In this document: in pieces, positions 45,311-52,597 of the stretch
Layout: every line of letters starts with the position of its first letter
Position numbering within the stretch: the stretch's first letter is position 1
Assembly (NCBI RefSeq): GCF_000961095.1
Contig: NZ_CP011058.1
Span: 4,057,501-4,121,500, forward strand
Direction: 5' to 3'
From: Paenibacillus beijingensis
Lineage (GTDB): Bacteria; Bacillota; Bacilli; Paenibacillales; Paenibacillaceae
Length of the DNA stretch: 64,000 nucleotides
Program-made: the position numbers and the translations under genes
The notes under the pieces: generated by a model
Told to the model about the DNA's origin: nothing
What the model saw: only the letters and a program-made list of their open reading frames with translations
Database searches by the model: none

Positions 45311-45349
45311 AGAGCTTTTGTAAGTAAACCCGAAGATGGCAGATAAATC

Positions 45350-45508
45350 ACCTACCACCGCATTCACGCTGCGGGTTGATGCCCTTGATCTACCCGATGC
45401 ATTTCGAGGAAGTGGAGTCAGCAGACAACCCTGCACGGGCTAAGTCCGACCCGGCTCCCGTTGGTCGTCTTAAGCCAGTGAGGGTTCGTGAATACAAGAA
45501 CGTTATGT
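45350..45508 (+). repeat. attC-like site 9
   Basis: The site is 159 bp. R'' is degenerate (ACCTACC, 45350-45356). The arms GCATTCACG and CGTGAATAC are good. R' is GTTATGT (45502-45508). The core is CTAAGTCCGACCCG...CTTAAGCC. Confidence 0.78.
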
Positions 45509-45541
45509 GAAATAGGGCAACAAATAAGGAGGCCAAGTTAA

Positions 45542-46057
45542 ATGGCCAATAAATATCTAAGAGTCAGTTTTCTTTTAATAATGATTATTGTTGCTCTAGG
45601 AAGTGTATTTGGATGGTTGAAATACAAAGAAAATAAAAATTTTATGATTGAGCTATTGTTACACAAACCAATATCAAAAAATGACATTAAAGACACAAAA
45701 GCTAGTAAGGTAATTTACAAAAGTATGGGTTCAGGAATGGCAAAAGTTGAACATGTCGAAATTAATATAACTGAGGAAGAAATAAATAAATTGATAAGTT
45801 GGTTTAATTCAGTACCTGTTAACTCGGTTCATGAAGTTGGCTCAGTTGAGGGAAGTATTATTGCTGGAATCGTATTAGATATGAGATCTGGTTCTGAGGT
45901 TAGAATTCAATATAACTCAATTAATATATATGTAACAAGAAACGATATTAAAGGAAAAGGAATCTATATTAAATACATTATTGAACATGATTATATAAGG
46001 GAGTTTTTTGAAGGTTTAACGAAAGGATATTATTTTGGTCGTGATAAAGTAGCTTAA
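45542..46057 (+). CDS. Cassette 10: hypothetical membrane-anchored protein
   Basis: This protein of 171 residues has one N-terminal membrane helix (VSFLLIMIIVALGSVFGWL), leaving about 145 residues outside the membrane. The outer part is alpha/beta (ITEEEINKLISWFNSV). The family is unknown. AAGGAGG precedes the ATG. Confidence 0.65.
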   Translation: MANKYLRVSFLLIMIIVALGSVFGWLKYKENKNFMIELLLHKPISKNDIKDTKASKVIYKSMGSGMAKVEHVEINITEEEINKLISWFNSVPVNSVHEVGSVEGSIIAGIVLDMRSGSEVRIQYNSINIYVTRNDIKGKGIYIKYIIEHDYIREFFEGLTKGYYFGRDKVA

Positions 46058-46099
46058 TAGAATCTTTTTGAAATGAATGTTCGAAGATGGCTCCCAATC

Positions 46100-46260
46100 A
46101 TATAACACCGTGTTCACACCAGCGGGCTGAGGCCCTTGGTCTGCAGAAGTATTCTCAGGAAGAAGAATCAGCAGACAACCCTGCACTGGTTAACTCGGTC
46201 GGACCCGCTCGCTATCGCTACTTAAGCCAGTGAGGGCTTATCAATACCGGAACGTTATGC
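46100..46260 (+). repeat. attC-like site 10
   Basis: The site is 161 bp: R'' ATATAAC (46100-46106; one base off the complement of GTTATGT at cassette 10 start) and R' GTTATGC (46254-46260). The right arm is changed to TATCAATAC, so arm pairing is partly lost. Confidence 0.75.
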
Positions 46261-46302
46261 GGAAGATCGAAGGATAGTATTTTATGTTAGGTGGATACAG
46301 AG

Positions 46303-46854
46303 ATGTTACTTGAAAAACTTATCAAGATCATGCAAACCAACGAACACTTGATGAGGGATCTTCAACTTGTTCGACAATTGGATCTGCCTAATTGGTGTAT
46401 TGCAGCGGGATATGTTAGAAATTTTGTTTGGGATTACTTACATGGTTATCCTAATCGAACTCCCCTGAATGATGTGGATGTGCTTTATTATGATCAAGAT
46501 GATCTTAGCGAAGAAACTGAAAAGAAATTTGAAGTCCTACTAAAAAACCAATTGCAAGATTATAACTGGTCTATTAAGAATCAAGCCAGGATGCATGTAA
46601 GAAATCATGAAAACCCATATATGTCTGTAACAGATGCAATGAAGAGATGGCCGGAAACGGCAACTGCTGTAGGAATACATATTGATAAGAAGAATAATCT
46701 TGAAATAACAGCACCTCATGGATTGAATGATTTATTTGATATGGTGATTCGAAGAAGCTCGTATTATAAGGATAAAGACTATTTTTATACAAGAGTACAA
46801 AGCAAGAAATGGCTTGAAACATGGCCTAAATTAAGGTTAATTGAAGACAAGTAA
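46303..46854 (+). CDS. Cassette 11: nucleotidyltransferase family protein (NTP_transf_6-like)
   Basis: This protein of 183 residues resembles the YiaA/DUF925-type nucleotidyltransferases: WCIAAGYVRNFVWDYLHGY, then the metal-site pair NDVDVLYYD, and ARMHVRNHENPYMS. The substrate is unknown. ATG 46303 is well spaced after TTAGGTGG; the GTG at 46291 lies in that site. Confidence 0.82.
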   Translation: MLLEKLIKIMQTNEHLMRDLQLVRQLDLPNWCIAAGYVRNFVWDYLHGYPNRTPLNDVDVLYYDQDDLSEETEKKFEVLLKNQLQDYNWSIKNQARMHVRNHENPYMSVTDAMKRWPETATAVGIHIDKKNNLEITAPHGLNDLFDMVIRRSSYYKDKDYFYTRVQSKKWLETWPKLRLIEDK

Positions 46855-46884
46855 AAATAATTTCGAGGGTAATTAAGGTCCTTC

Positions 46885-47038
46885 ACATAACACCGTATTC
46901 CCGCTGCCCTTGGTCAATAGAAGTTAAGTCGGGGATGTAGAGTCAGGCGGACAATCCTGCAGGCTAAGTGGGGGAGATCACCTGGCTGCTGTGGCATCCT
47001 TAAGCCTCTCGGAATCGGAAACACAAGAAACGTTATTT
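46885..47038 (+). repeat. attC-like site 11
   Basis: The site is 154 bp: R'' ACATAAC (46885-46891; one base off the complement of GTTATGC) and R' GTTATTT (47032-47038). The left arm is GTATTCCCG and the right arm GAAACAC, so this site is partly degenerate. Confidence 0.7.
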
Positions 47039-47184
47039 GAAAGTCGGTAACAAACAATTGTAAACCCTTAACTATAATTTATCATAAGTAACGGAGAAGA
47101 CCCCCAACTCTAAGCGAAGCGTAGGTGGCGGGATGAATCCGCTTCGGGTGTACCCGATATTTGTTGCCCCACCCGCGACAAATA

Positions 47185-47203
47185 CGAACATATGTGCTAT
47201 AAT
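47185..47203 (+). promoter_or_regulatory. tnpB promoter with LexA-box-like sequence
   Basis: CGAACATATGTGCT (47185-47198) differs at two of the defined positions from the Bacillus LexA (DinR) box CGAACRNRYGTTYG, and it abuts a perfect -10 TATAAT (47198-47203). No clear -35 is seen. SOS control of the element is possible but unproven. Confidence 0.4.
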
Positions 47204-47237
47204 GAAGATGACTACCCGTGAAAGGTGGTGACTCTTC

Positions 47238-48344
47238 TTGCACAAAGCGTTCCGGTTTCGGATCTATCCCGATCGAGAACAACAAACGCTCATCAATCAA
47301 ACTCTCGGATGCTCCCGATTCGTCTACAACCGTTTTCTCGCCCTTCGTACCCAAGTGTATGAGAACGAGCGGAAAACATTAACCTACAAAGCTTGTTCCC
47401 GAAAGCTTACGCTGCTTAAGCGCGAATCGGAATTCGACTGGCTGCGTAAAGTGGTTGCCACCGCCCTGCAAAGCACGCTAAAGTCACTCGATGATGCGTT
47501 TAAGCGGTATTTCTCCAAACAGAACGATTATCCGCAGTTCAAGCGAAAGCGTGCGCCCGGGCAGAGTTATACGACCAAGAACAATAAGAACGCGATTCGC
47601 GTGGAAGGAAACTGGATTCAGCTGCCCAAGCTTGGTCTCGTGCGATTTGCAAAAAGCCGCGAGATCGAAGGCCGCATCTTATCCGCCACCGTACGCCGGA
47701 ACTCGAGCGGTAAATATTTTGTCTCGGTATTATGCAACATGCTCTACTGCCCCTATGTGCGGGTGGACAAGACGAAAAGCGTGGGCATCGATCTGGGTCT
47801 GAAGCATTTTGCGATCCTTTCTACGGGAGAAACCATCGACAATCCGAAGTATCTACGTAAGTATGAGACGAAACTGGCCTGTTGGCAGCGGAGATTATCC
47901 CGCCGGCAAAAGGGCGGTCAAAACCGTGCCAAGGCCCGAATGAAACTCGCCCGGCTGCATGAGAAAATCGCAAACTGCCGCGAGGATTTCCTGCACAAAC
48001 TGTCGATCCGGCTGATTCGTGAAAACCAAACGATCTGCCTGGAAGACCTGCAAGTGGAAAACATGCTCAAGAATCATAAGTTGGCGCGGTCCATCGCGGA
48101 CGCGTCATGGTCCAGGTTCGGCGAAATGCTCGCCTACAAAGCCGAGTGGCATGGGCGGAACGTCATCACGGTAAACAAGAGCTTCCCGTCAAGCCAGATA
48201 TGCTCGGTATGCGGCCAGCGAAACCCGGATGTGAAAGATTTAAAGGTACGCGAATGGACGTGTCCGATGTGCGGCGCCGAACATGACCGTGACCATAATG
48301 CGGCGATCAACATCGAACGGGAAGGACTTCGTTTGTTGGAATGA
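47238..48344 (+). CDS. tnpB: TnpB, RNA-guided endonuclease of IS605-type element
   Basis: This protein of 368 residues has the N-terminal TnpB domain, a split RuvC nuclease with Asp185 (VGIDLGLKH), Glu269 (CLEDLQVEN) and Asp352 (DRDHNAAIN), and a zinc ribbon with Cys322, Cys325, Cys342 and Cys345. All catalytic residues are present, so it should be active. TnpB cuts DNA matching the guide part of an RNA made from the element's right end. The start is TTG after GAAAGGTGGTG. GC content is clearly higher than in the surrounding cassettes, showing a separate origin. Confidence 0.9.
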   Translation: MHKAFRFRIYPDREQQTLINQTLGCSRFVYNRFLALRTQVYENERKTLTYKACSRKLTLLKRESEFDWLRKVVATALQSTLKSLDDAFKRYFSKQNDYPQFKRKRAPGQSYTTKNNKNAIRVEGNWIQLPKLGLVRFAKSREIEGRILSATVRRNSSGKYFVSVLCNMLYCPYVRVDKTKSVGIDLGLKHFAILSTGETIDNPKYLRKYETKLACWQRRLSRRQKGGQNRAKARMKLARLHEKIANCREDFLHKLSIRLIRENQTICLEDLQVENMLKNHKLARSIADASWSRFGEMLAYKAEWHGRNVITVNKSFPSSQICSVCGQRNPDVKDLKVREWTCPMCGAEHDRDHNAAINIEREGLRLLE

Positions 48345-48476
48345 AGGAAGTTGAACTGCCGGGACGGCAGGGATCGCCTGGTCAATTTCCTTTCGATAGA
48401 AGGGATTACCCAGGAATCCCCCGCCTCAAAGCGGATGCATAGGCGGTGGGAGGTTCAAGCTGAGGAGTGTGCCTGA
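48260..48476 (+). ncRNA. Predicted omega/re-RNA of TnpB
   Basis: By analogy with known TnpB elements, the RNA scaffold covers the tnpB 3' end and right-end hairpins (48417-48452) and continues past TTCAA into the flank. The guide would begin at 48459 (GCTGAGGAGTGTGCCTGA). The 5' end is a guess. Confidence 0.5.
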
Positions 48477-48477
48477 C

Positions 48478-48852
48478 ATGAGCATTATCGAGAGAATTGA
48501 TGGAATCTTTATTCCGGTTACCGACATGGACAGATCTGTAGAATGGTATAAAGAAATTCTTGGCTTGGATCTATTGTATAGATGGGAAGGCGGAGCTGGC
48601 TTCAAGGTATACAATGGAGAGAGCTTATTAGGATTAATTCAGGTTACTGAACATACACCCGCTTTCTTTAAAACTCAAACCAGTAAAATGCATTTCTTCA
48701 ACTTTAAAACATTTGACATTGAGGAATCTTGTAACAAGCTCCGTGAACGAGGAGTAGATATTAATGAAATCGTAGATGCAGGGAAGGTTAAACTTGCATA
48801 TTTTCTTGATCCTGATGGAAATCTTTTGGGGTTGTGTGAAGAAGTGAACTGA
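48478..48852 (+). CDS. Cassette 12: VOC/glyoxalase-like protein
   Basis: This vicinal-oxygen-chelate fold protein has 124 residues: an N-terminal FIPVTDMDRSVEWYKEILGL, a second half with YFLDPDGNLLGLCEE. Such small VOC proteins include lyases and resistance proteins for bleomycin or fosfomycin; the specific role is unknown. GAGGAG precedes the ATG at 48478 and lies just outside the inserted IS element, which therefore separates this gene from its cassette start. Confidence 0.85.
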   Translation: MSIIERIDGIFIPVTDMDRSVEWYKEILGLDLLYRWEGGAGFKVYNGESLLGLIQVTEHTPAFFKTQTSKMHFFNFKTFDIEESCNKLRERGVDINEIVDAGKVKLAYFLDPDGNLLGLCEEVN

Positions 48853-48887
48853 GATTGTGTGGGTAACACAAAGAATTCCGACCCATC

Positions 48888-49028
48888 ATCTAACATCGCA
48901 TCACCCATTTTCGCCCTCGGTCCGCGAGCAGCATAGGCAGAGGAGCAGACACCCACTGGCTAAGTCTGACGACCCGCTCGTTACGCTCACTTAAGCCAGT
49001 GGGGTTCGTGTATGCAGAAATGTTAGAT
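48888..49028 (+). repeat. attC-like site 12
   Basis: The site is 141 bp: R'' ATCTAAC (48888-48894) and R' GTTAGAT (49022-49028). The arms are GCATCACCC and CGTGTATGC. Here R'' matches the R' of the same site rather than the start of cassette 12 (GTTATTT), unlike most other sites. Confidence 0.72.
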
Positions 49029-49059
49029 GAAACCACCCAATATTATAATGAGGTGAGCT

Positions 49060-49684
49060 ATGGATAAGTTTCATCATGCTCGAGCAGAAGAAATAACGTA
49101 CCATGAACGATTTTATAATGAATCGGCTCTGTTTGAACCAGGTTCATGGTTATCAAAGCCAGTAAAGGTAATCATGGATTCTCTTAATGAACTCAGAAAG
49201 CGAAAGGCTTCAATGGCTTAGTGACATGTGTAGATTTGATACCCAGTGCCATAATTAAATTATTGGATAATGCAAAGAAATATAATGTTGAGGACACTAT
49301 CATTGCTGAAACGGCCGACGCTGAATCATACGAAATCAAACAAGATCACTATACATACATAATAGCTTGCTCATGCCTTGAACATGTATCGAATGAGGAG
49401 GCATTACGGTTAGTAATAAAAAGGATGATACAGGGAAAAAAAGTAAATGGAATTAATAGTATATTAATGATTTGGAAACAGGAGAAGTAACGGATGGACT
49501 AATAGAACTTAATTTAAAAACTAAACAAGCGATTTCAGTTCTACGAGATTTATATAAGGACTGGGAGATTCTTATTGAAAGACATGCACCCCAGAAAATA
49601 AACGAACACAAGAATGGTAAGTACATCGAATTCAGAGGGGAATGGTTAACGTTTGTAGCTCAAAGAAGAGTTCGCATTATCTAA
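49060..49684 (+). pseudogene. Cassette 13: SAM-dependent methyltransferase pseudogene
   Basis: The ATG at 49060 after GAGGTGAG opens MDKFHHARAEEITYHERFYN...SKPVKVIMDSL and stops at 49221. The next frames continue VTCVDLIPSAIIKLLDNAKK, AETADAE, IIACSCLEHV and then LETGEVTDGLIELN...GEWLTFVAQRR to 49684. Together they form a class I methyltransferase with a deletion that removed the glycine-rich SAM motif and a later frameshift near 49470. It is inactive as read. Confidence 0.78.
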
Positions 49685-49814
49685 CACCGTTTTCCCACTG
49701 CGGGCTTTCGCCCTTGGTCTGCAGAAGATTAAGTCGCTGAAGTGCAGATAGGCAGACAATCCTGCGAGGCTAAGTCTGGCGACCCGTTTGCTAACGCTCA
49801 TAAAAGCCTTTCGA
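49679..49814 (+). repeat. attC-like site 13, 3' truncated
   Basis: R'' ATCTAAC (49679-49685) is the exact complement of GTTAGAT at the start of cassette 13. The core up to ATAAAAGCC is present, then the site breaks into the HAD remnant, without right arm or R'. Confidence 0.75.
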
Positions 49815-49985
49815 TTGGTTTGTTTTGGAGATAACTTAAACTACTTACCCATGTTTGAAGTAGCGGATGAGAAATATGCAGTAAAAAATGCACATGAAAT
49901 CGTTCTAAATATAGCGGACAAGATCATTGAATGTAACAATAATAACGGAGTAGCAAGATACTTGAAATCAGTATTGCAAGGCTAA
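49815..49985 (+). pseudogene. HAD (Cof-type) hydrolase 3' fragment
   Basis: About 56 codons encode the C-terminal end of a Cof-type HAD phosphatase: VCFGDNLNYLPMFEVADEKY followed by NAHEIV and NNNNGVARYL. The rest of the gene is missing and the fragment joins directly to the broken attC site 13. It is non-functional. Confidence 0.75.
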
Positions 49986-50044
49986 TCTCCGACCATTCGC
50001 TGGCAATACTTGCCCCTCGATTTGTGAATACAACATCGTTATGC
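49986..50044 (+). repeat. attC remnant 14 (right end)
   Basis: Only the right part remains: CCATTCGCTGGC..., GTGAATACAACATC and R' GTTATGC (50038-50044). It has no R''. It closes the HAD fragment cassette. Confidence 0.65.
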
Positions 50045-50089
50045 AAAAGACTTAGTATTTATAAAACACTGAAGAAAAGGGCTGAATCA

Positions 50090-50527
50090 ATGGAGTCTTC
50101 TCATGAGATTGAAATTCAAAGATCTATCATTGATTATGAAAGCGAGGAATATAATCCATTCGTTATAACTTTCTATTATAACAACAAAGATATATTATAT
50201 GGTTTTGTAGCGAGAGGCGAAACTGGATTTACTCAGTATGGTCTCGATATAGTTGCGGCAGGTGTCTCGTCTTTAGTCATAAATACAATACACTCTATAC
50301 AACACTTAACTAACGATCAAGTAGAATCGGAAGTGAAGCGTAATTTTACAAAATGCATTTTACCTAAACTTCAGGATAATAATGGGAGCCGAGAATCAAT
50401 TGTATTATTAAAGTCTCTTAAGATAGGAATACATAGTATACAAAACACTTACGGACAAAAATATATAACCATAGAAGAAATTAAAGAGGAAAGGAAAACT
50501 TTAGTTCAGAGATTATTTGTAAGGTGA
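50090..50527 (+). CDS. Cassette 15: Prp-like protein without catalytic residues
   Basis: This protein of 145 residues resembles Prp, the cysteine protease that trims ribosomal protein bL27 in Firmicutes. The Prp core GHAxxxxxGxDIVCAAVS is replaced by GETGFTQYGLDIVAAGVS, so the catalytic His is Glu44 and the catalytic Cys is Ala56. The following helix and the end (LLKSLKIGIHSIQNTYGQKY) keep the Prp pattern. It has an approximately 20-residue N-terminal extension. It cannot be a cysteine protease and may act as a dominant-negative or binding partner (inference). AAAAGGG precedes the ATG. Confidence 0.7.
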   Translation: MESSHEIEIQRSIIDYESEEYNPFVITFYYNNKDILYGFVARGETGFTQYGLDIVAAGVSSLVINTIHSIQHLTNDQVESEVKRNFTKCILPKLQDNNGSRESIVLLKSLKIGIHSIQNTYGQKYITIEEIKEERKTLVQRLFVR

Positions 50528-50557
50528 CTTGACTCCAGTATCCGAAGAGGGTACTTC

Positions 50558-50703
50558 ACATAACACGATGTTCCCGCTGCGGGGCTTTCGCCCCTTGGTT
50601 GTCGGATGTATAATCATGGAAGAAGCTCAGACAACACACGACCCGGCCTAAGATAAGAGCTATCTAGGGCCGGGTCGCGTCGTTTATTCAAACAACGGTA
50701 TAA
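50558..50703 (+). repeat. attC-like site 15
   Basis: The site is 146 bp: R'' ACATAAC (50558-50564; one base off the complement of GTTATGC) and degenerate R' GGTATAA (50697-50703). It is in the GATAAGAGCTATC subfamily; the right arm is altered to GTCGTTTATTC. Confidence 0.75.
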
Positions 50704-50751
50704 GAAACCTCCGCAAATAAAATAAAAATGCTAATGAAAGGACGAAAAGAA

Positions 50752-51135
50752 ATGATGAATGAAAAAGAAGCGACGTTAATAAAACCGGAACTGGGAGGAT
50801 ACTTTCTGTATGTTAGGGATTTAAAGAAGGCCATTCAGATGTATTGCAGTTTATTTGAGTTCCCAGTTAAAGAAGAGGAAGTGCTATTTGGACATTTATA
50901 CTTCATGCCGAATGGCATTATCATTGACAGCAATGACATGGAAGGCAGACCAATTCCAGAGTGGCTTCCGGTATCTTTGAAATTAAGTACGACGGATATT
51001 AATACAGCTTTTAACTATGTTCAGGAATTGGGATTTAATATTGTGTACGGAATTGACCGGAGTCCAATCGTATCATGGTTTCTCTTTAAGGATCCAGATG
51101 GAAATACATTAATGATGTGTGAAGACCACAAGTAA
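50752..51135 (+). CDS. Cassette 16: VOC/glyoxalase-like protein
   Basis: This VOC-fold protein of about 127 residues has GGYFLYVRDLKKAIQMYCSLF at the start and FLFKDPDGNTLMMCEDH at the end, the typical paired strands. Resistance or isomerase function is possible. Two adjacent ATGs (50752, 50755) follow AAAGGA. Confidence 0.82.
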   Translation: MMNEKEATLIKPELGGYFLYVRDLKKAIQMYCSLFEFPVKEEEVLFGHLYFMPNGIIIDSNDMEGRPIPEWLPVSLKLSTTDINTAFNYVQELGFNIVYGIDRSPIVSWFLFKDPDGNTLMMCEDHK

Positions 51136-51136
51136 T

Positions 51137-51165
51137 ATTGTGAGGTAACTCAGCAGATAACCCTG
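51137..51165 (+). repeat. attC remnant 16 (inner core only)
   Basis: GAGGTAACTCAGCAGATAACCC (split here only for position, 51140-51161) matches the inner core CAG(C)AGA(C/T)AACCCTGC of other sites. R boxes and arms are gone, so cassettes 16 and 17 are no longer separately mobile. Confidence 0.55.
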
Positions 51166-51196
51166 CCATATCAATCCATACGAGAGAAGGAAGACT

Positions 51197-51643
51197 ATGG
51201 ATAAGTTAATTGCAATTCTTGCGAAACAGCAAGTTGAGTATGAGATCATAGAACATCGTAAACAAATTAATACAGCTCAAGAAGGCGCAGAGTATTTTGG
51301 AATTCACATTGGACAAACTGCCCCAACGTTGATATTAAGGACAGAAAAAGGCTATTATTCATTGATCATTTCAGGGGACTATGGACAAGTTGATTTGAAA
51401 TCAATGAAGGATTTATTACAGGTGCAAGAGATTAAATTAGCCAAACCAAAAGAAGTTGAGCAAATTACTGGGAGTAGCATTGGAAGTGTGTCGTTAATTA
51501 ATCCAGGGTTACCGACAATTTTTGATAGAGAGTTATATCGATATTCATATGTTTATGGAGGTACAGGTGTACCAAAGACGACATTAAAGATTTCGCCAAA
51601 GGATATAGAGGATTTAAATGAAATAATTAGCTACATTCGTTAA
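51197..51643 (+). CDS. Cassette 17: YbaK/EbsC-type aminoacyl-tRNA deacylase
   Basis: This YbaK-fold protein of 148 residues begins with LAKQQVEYEIIEHRKQINTAQEGAEYFG (helix and strand) and has ILRTEKGYYSLIISGD and GSVSLINPGL near the end. The family hydrolyses mischarged aminoacyl-tRNA. Substrate choice is not evident. GAGAAGGAAG precedes the ATG. Confidence 0.82.
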   Translation: MDKLIAILAKQQVEYEIIEHRKQINTAQEGAEYFGIHIGQTAPTLILRTEKGYYSLIISGDYGQVDLKSMKDLLQVQEIKLAKPKEVEQITGSSIGSVSLINPGLPTIFDRELYRYSYVYGGTGVPKTTLKISPKDIEDLNEIISYIR

Positions 51644-51654
51644 GTAATTTGGAA

Positions 51655-51678
51655 TGATAACACATTCGCGTTGGATGA
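51655..51678 (+). repeat. attC remnant 17, collapsed
   Basis: GATAACACATTCGC is followed at once by GTTGGAT (a GTTRRRY box) and GAAATC. It looks like an attC whose whole interior was deleted, joining R'' to R'. Confidence 0.55.
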
Positions 51679-51943
51679 AATCAGAGCAAAATATCGAAAT
51701 AATGAAAGGACTATTCTGATGCATTATCCTCCGAAGCATATTGTATTCGCCACCGCGGTTGTGCTGAATCATGAAAACAAGATTTTATTACTTAATGGGC
51801 CCAAAAGAGGGTGGGAAATGCCAGGTGGTCAAGTTGAGGAAGGTGAAGCTTAACGGCTGCTGCAATTAGAGAAAGAACGAATTGAATACTGTCTAAACCG
51901 ACAAGAACCATTTTTAGTAGAATTTAAGGAGCTAACCCAATGA
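51671..51943 (+). pseudogene. NUDIX hydrolase pseudogene
   Basis: The frame holds a NUDIX start: IVFATAVVLNHENKILLLNGP and the beginning of the Nudix box WEMPGGQVEEGEA. A frameshift at the stop (51851-51853) shifts LTAAAIRE to another frame, the conserved REXXEE end is lost, and only the C-terminal IEYCLNRQEPFLVEFKELTQ follows. An internal deletion is therefore likely. The end overlaps the next ATG. Confidence 0.72.
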
Positions 51944-52365
51944 ATCTTAACTTTGAACAATTTTTGATTAGTGATAATCAAGAATTATTAGATCTACCAA
52001 CAATAAAAAGCTTCTTATCTAGAAGCTATTGGGCTAATAATCGACCAGAAGAAAGAATTGAAAGATCTATCCATAGCTCTGTATGTTATGGGATCTATGA
52101 AGATCAACGACAAATTGGCTTTGCCAGAATTGTAACGGATGAGGCAACAATGTACTGGCTCTGTGATGTATTTATAGACGAGGAATATAGAGGTAAAGGA
52201 CTTGGCAAGAAATTGGTTGAGACAATAACGAGGTCAGAGCGATTCAAAGATTTGACGGGAATATTAGCAACTAGGGATGCCCACGAATTATATGAGCAGT
52301 ATCATTTTATTAAAGACGGCGAACGGTTTATGAGAAGAACACCCGATTATATTAGAAATAAGTAA
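51940..52365 (+). CDS. GNAT family N-acetyltransferase
   Basis: This protein of 141 residues has the acetyl-CoA binding pattern VFIDEEYRGKGLGKKLVETI (R/QxxGxG/A). The front SYWANNRPEERIERSI and the end HELYEQYHFIKDGERFMRR match small GNAT enzymes often annotated as YjdJ- or ArgA-like; substrate unknown. Its ATG overlaps the end of the NUDIX remnant (ATGA). No intact attC separates it from the following genes. Confidence 0.85.
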   Translation: MNLNFEQFLISDNQELLDLPTIKSFLSRSYWANNRPEERIERSIHSSVCYGIYEDQRQIGFARIVTDEATMYWLCDVFIDEEYRGKGLGKKLVETITRSERFKDLTGILATRDAHELYEQYHFIKDGERFMRRTPDYIRNK

Positions 52366-52404
52366 GGGCAGAGTTTTAAGCAAAGGGATATTAAATTTAT
52401 TAAG

Positions 52405-52493
52405 GGATGATGGGACCCGTCCTTTAATAATGGCAGGATCCTGTGTTATTGTCCTCAATCATGAAGGACAGATACTGCTGTCAAGCAGCGGGT
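52405..52493 (+). pseudogene. NUDIX hydrolase 5' fragment
   Basis: In one frame GTRPLIMAGSCVIVLNHEGQ is a typical N-terminus of a MutT-like protein, followed by ILLSSSG and then unrelated sequence ending in a terminator. Only about 30 codons remain. Confidence 0.6.
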
Positions 52494-52513
52494 TATCGTC
52501 TAATGGAATGTTG

Positions 52514-52552
52514 AACATCAAGTAAATTAAAAGGCTTGATGTTTTTCTTTTT
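52514..52552 (+). terminator. Intrinsic terminator inside the array
   Basis: AACATCAAG (52514-52522) pairs with CTTGATGTT (52535-52543), followed by TTTCTTTTT. It ends transcripts from the upstream cassettes, so the genes beyond need their own promoter. Confidence 0.8.
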
Positions 52553-52597
52553 AAGAACGATAGCTGAATATGTAGCCTGAGAACAGGAGACCATTCA

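Larger units (their letters stand above)
47083..48458 (+). mobile_element. TnpB-only IS200/IS605-like (IS1341-type) element inside cassette 12
   Basis: The left subterminal region (47097-47135, CCCCCAACTCTAAGCG...TAGGTGGCGGG) and right region (48417-48452, CCCCCGCCT...AGGCGGTGGG) are similar hairpin-forming ends. The right end is placed at TTCAA (48454-48458); the left after TTTAT (47078-47082) is an estimate. No TnpA is present. It separates the cassette start box GTTATTT (47032) from the cassette gene at 48478. Confidence 0.7.
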
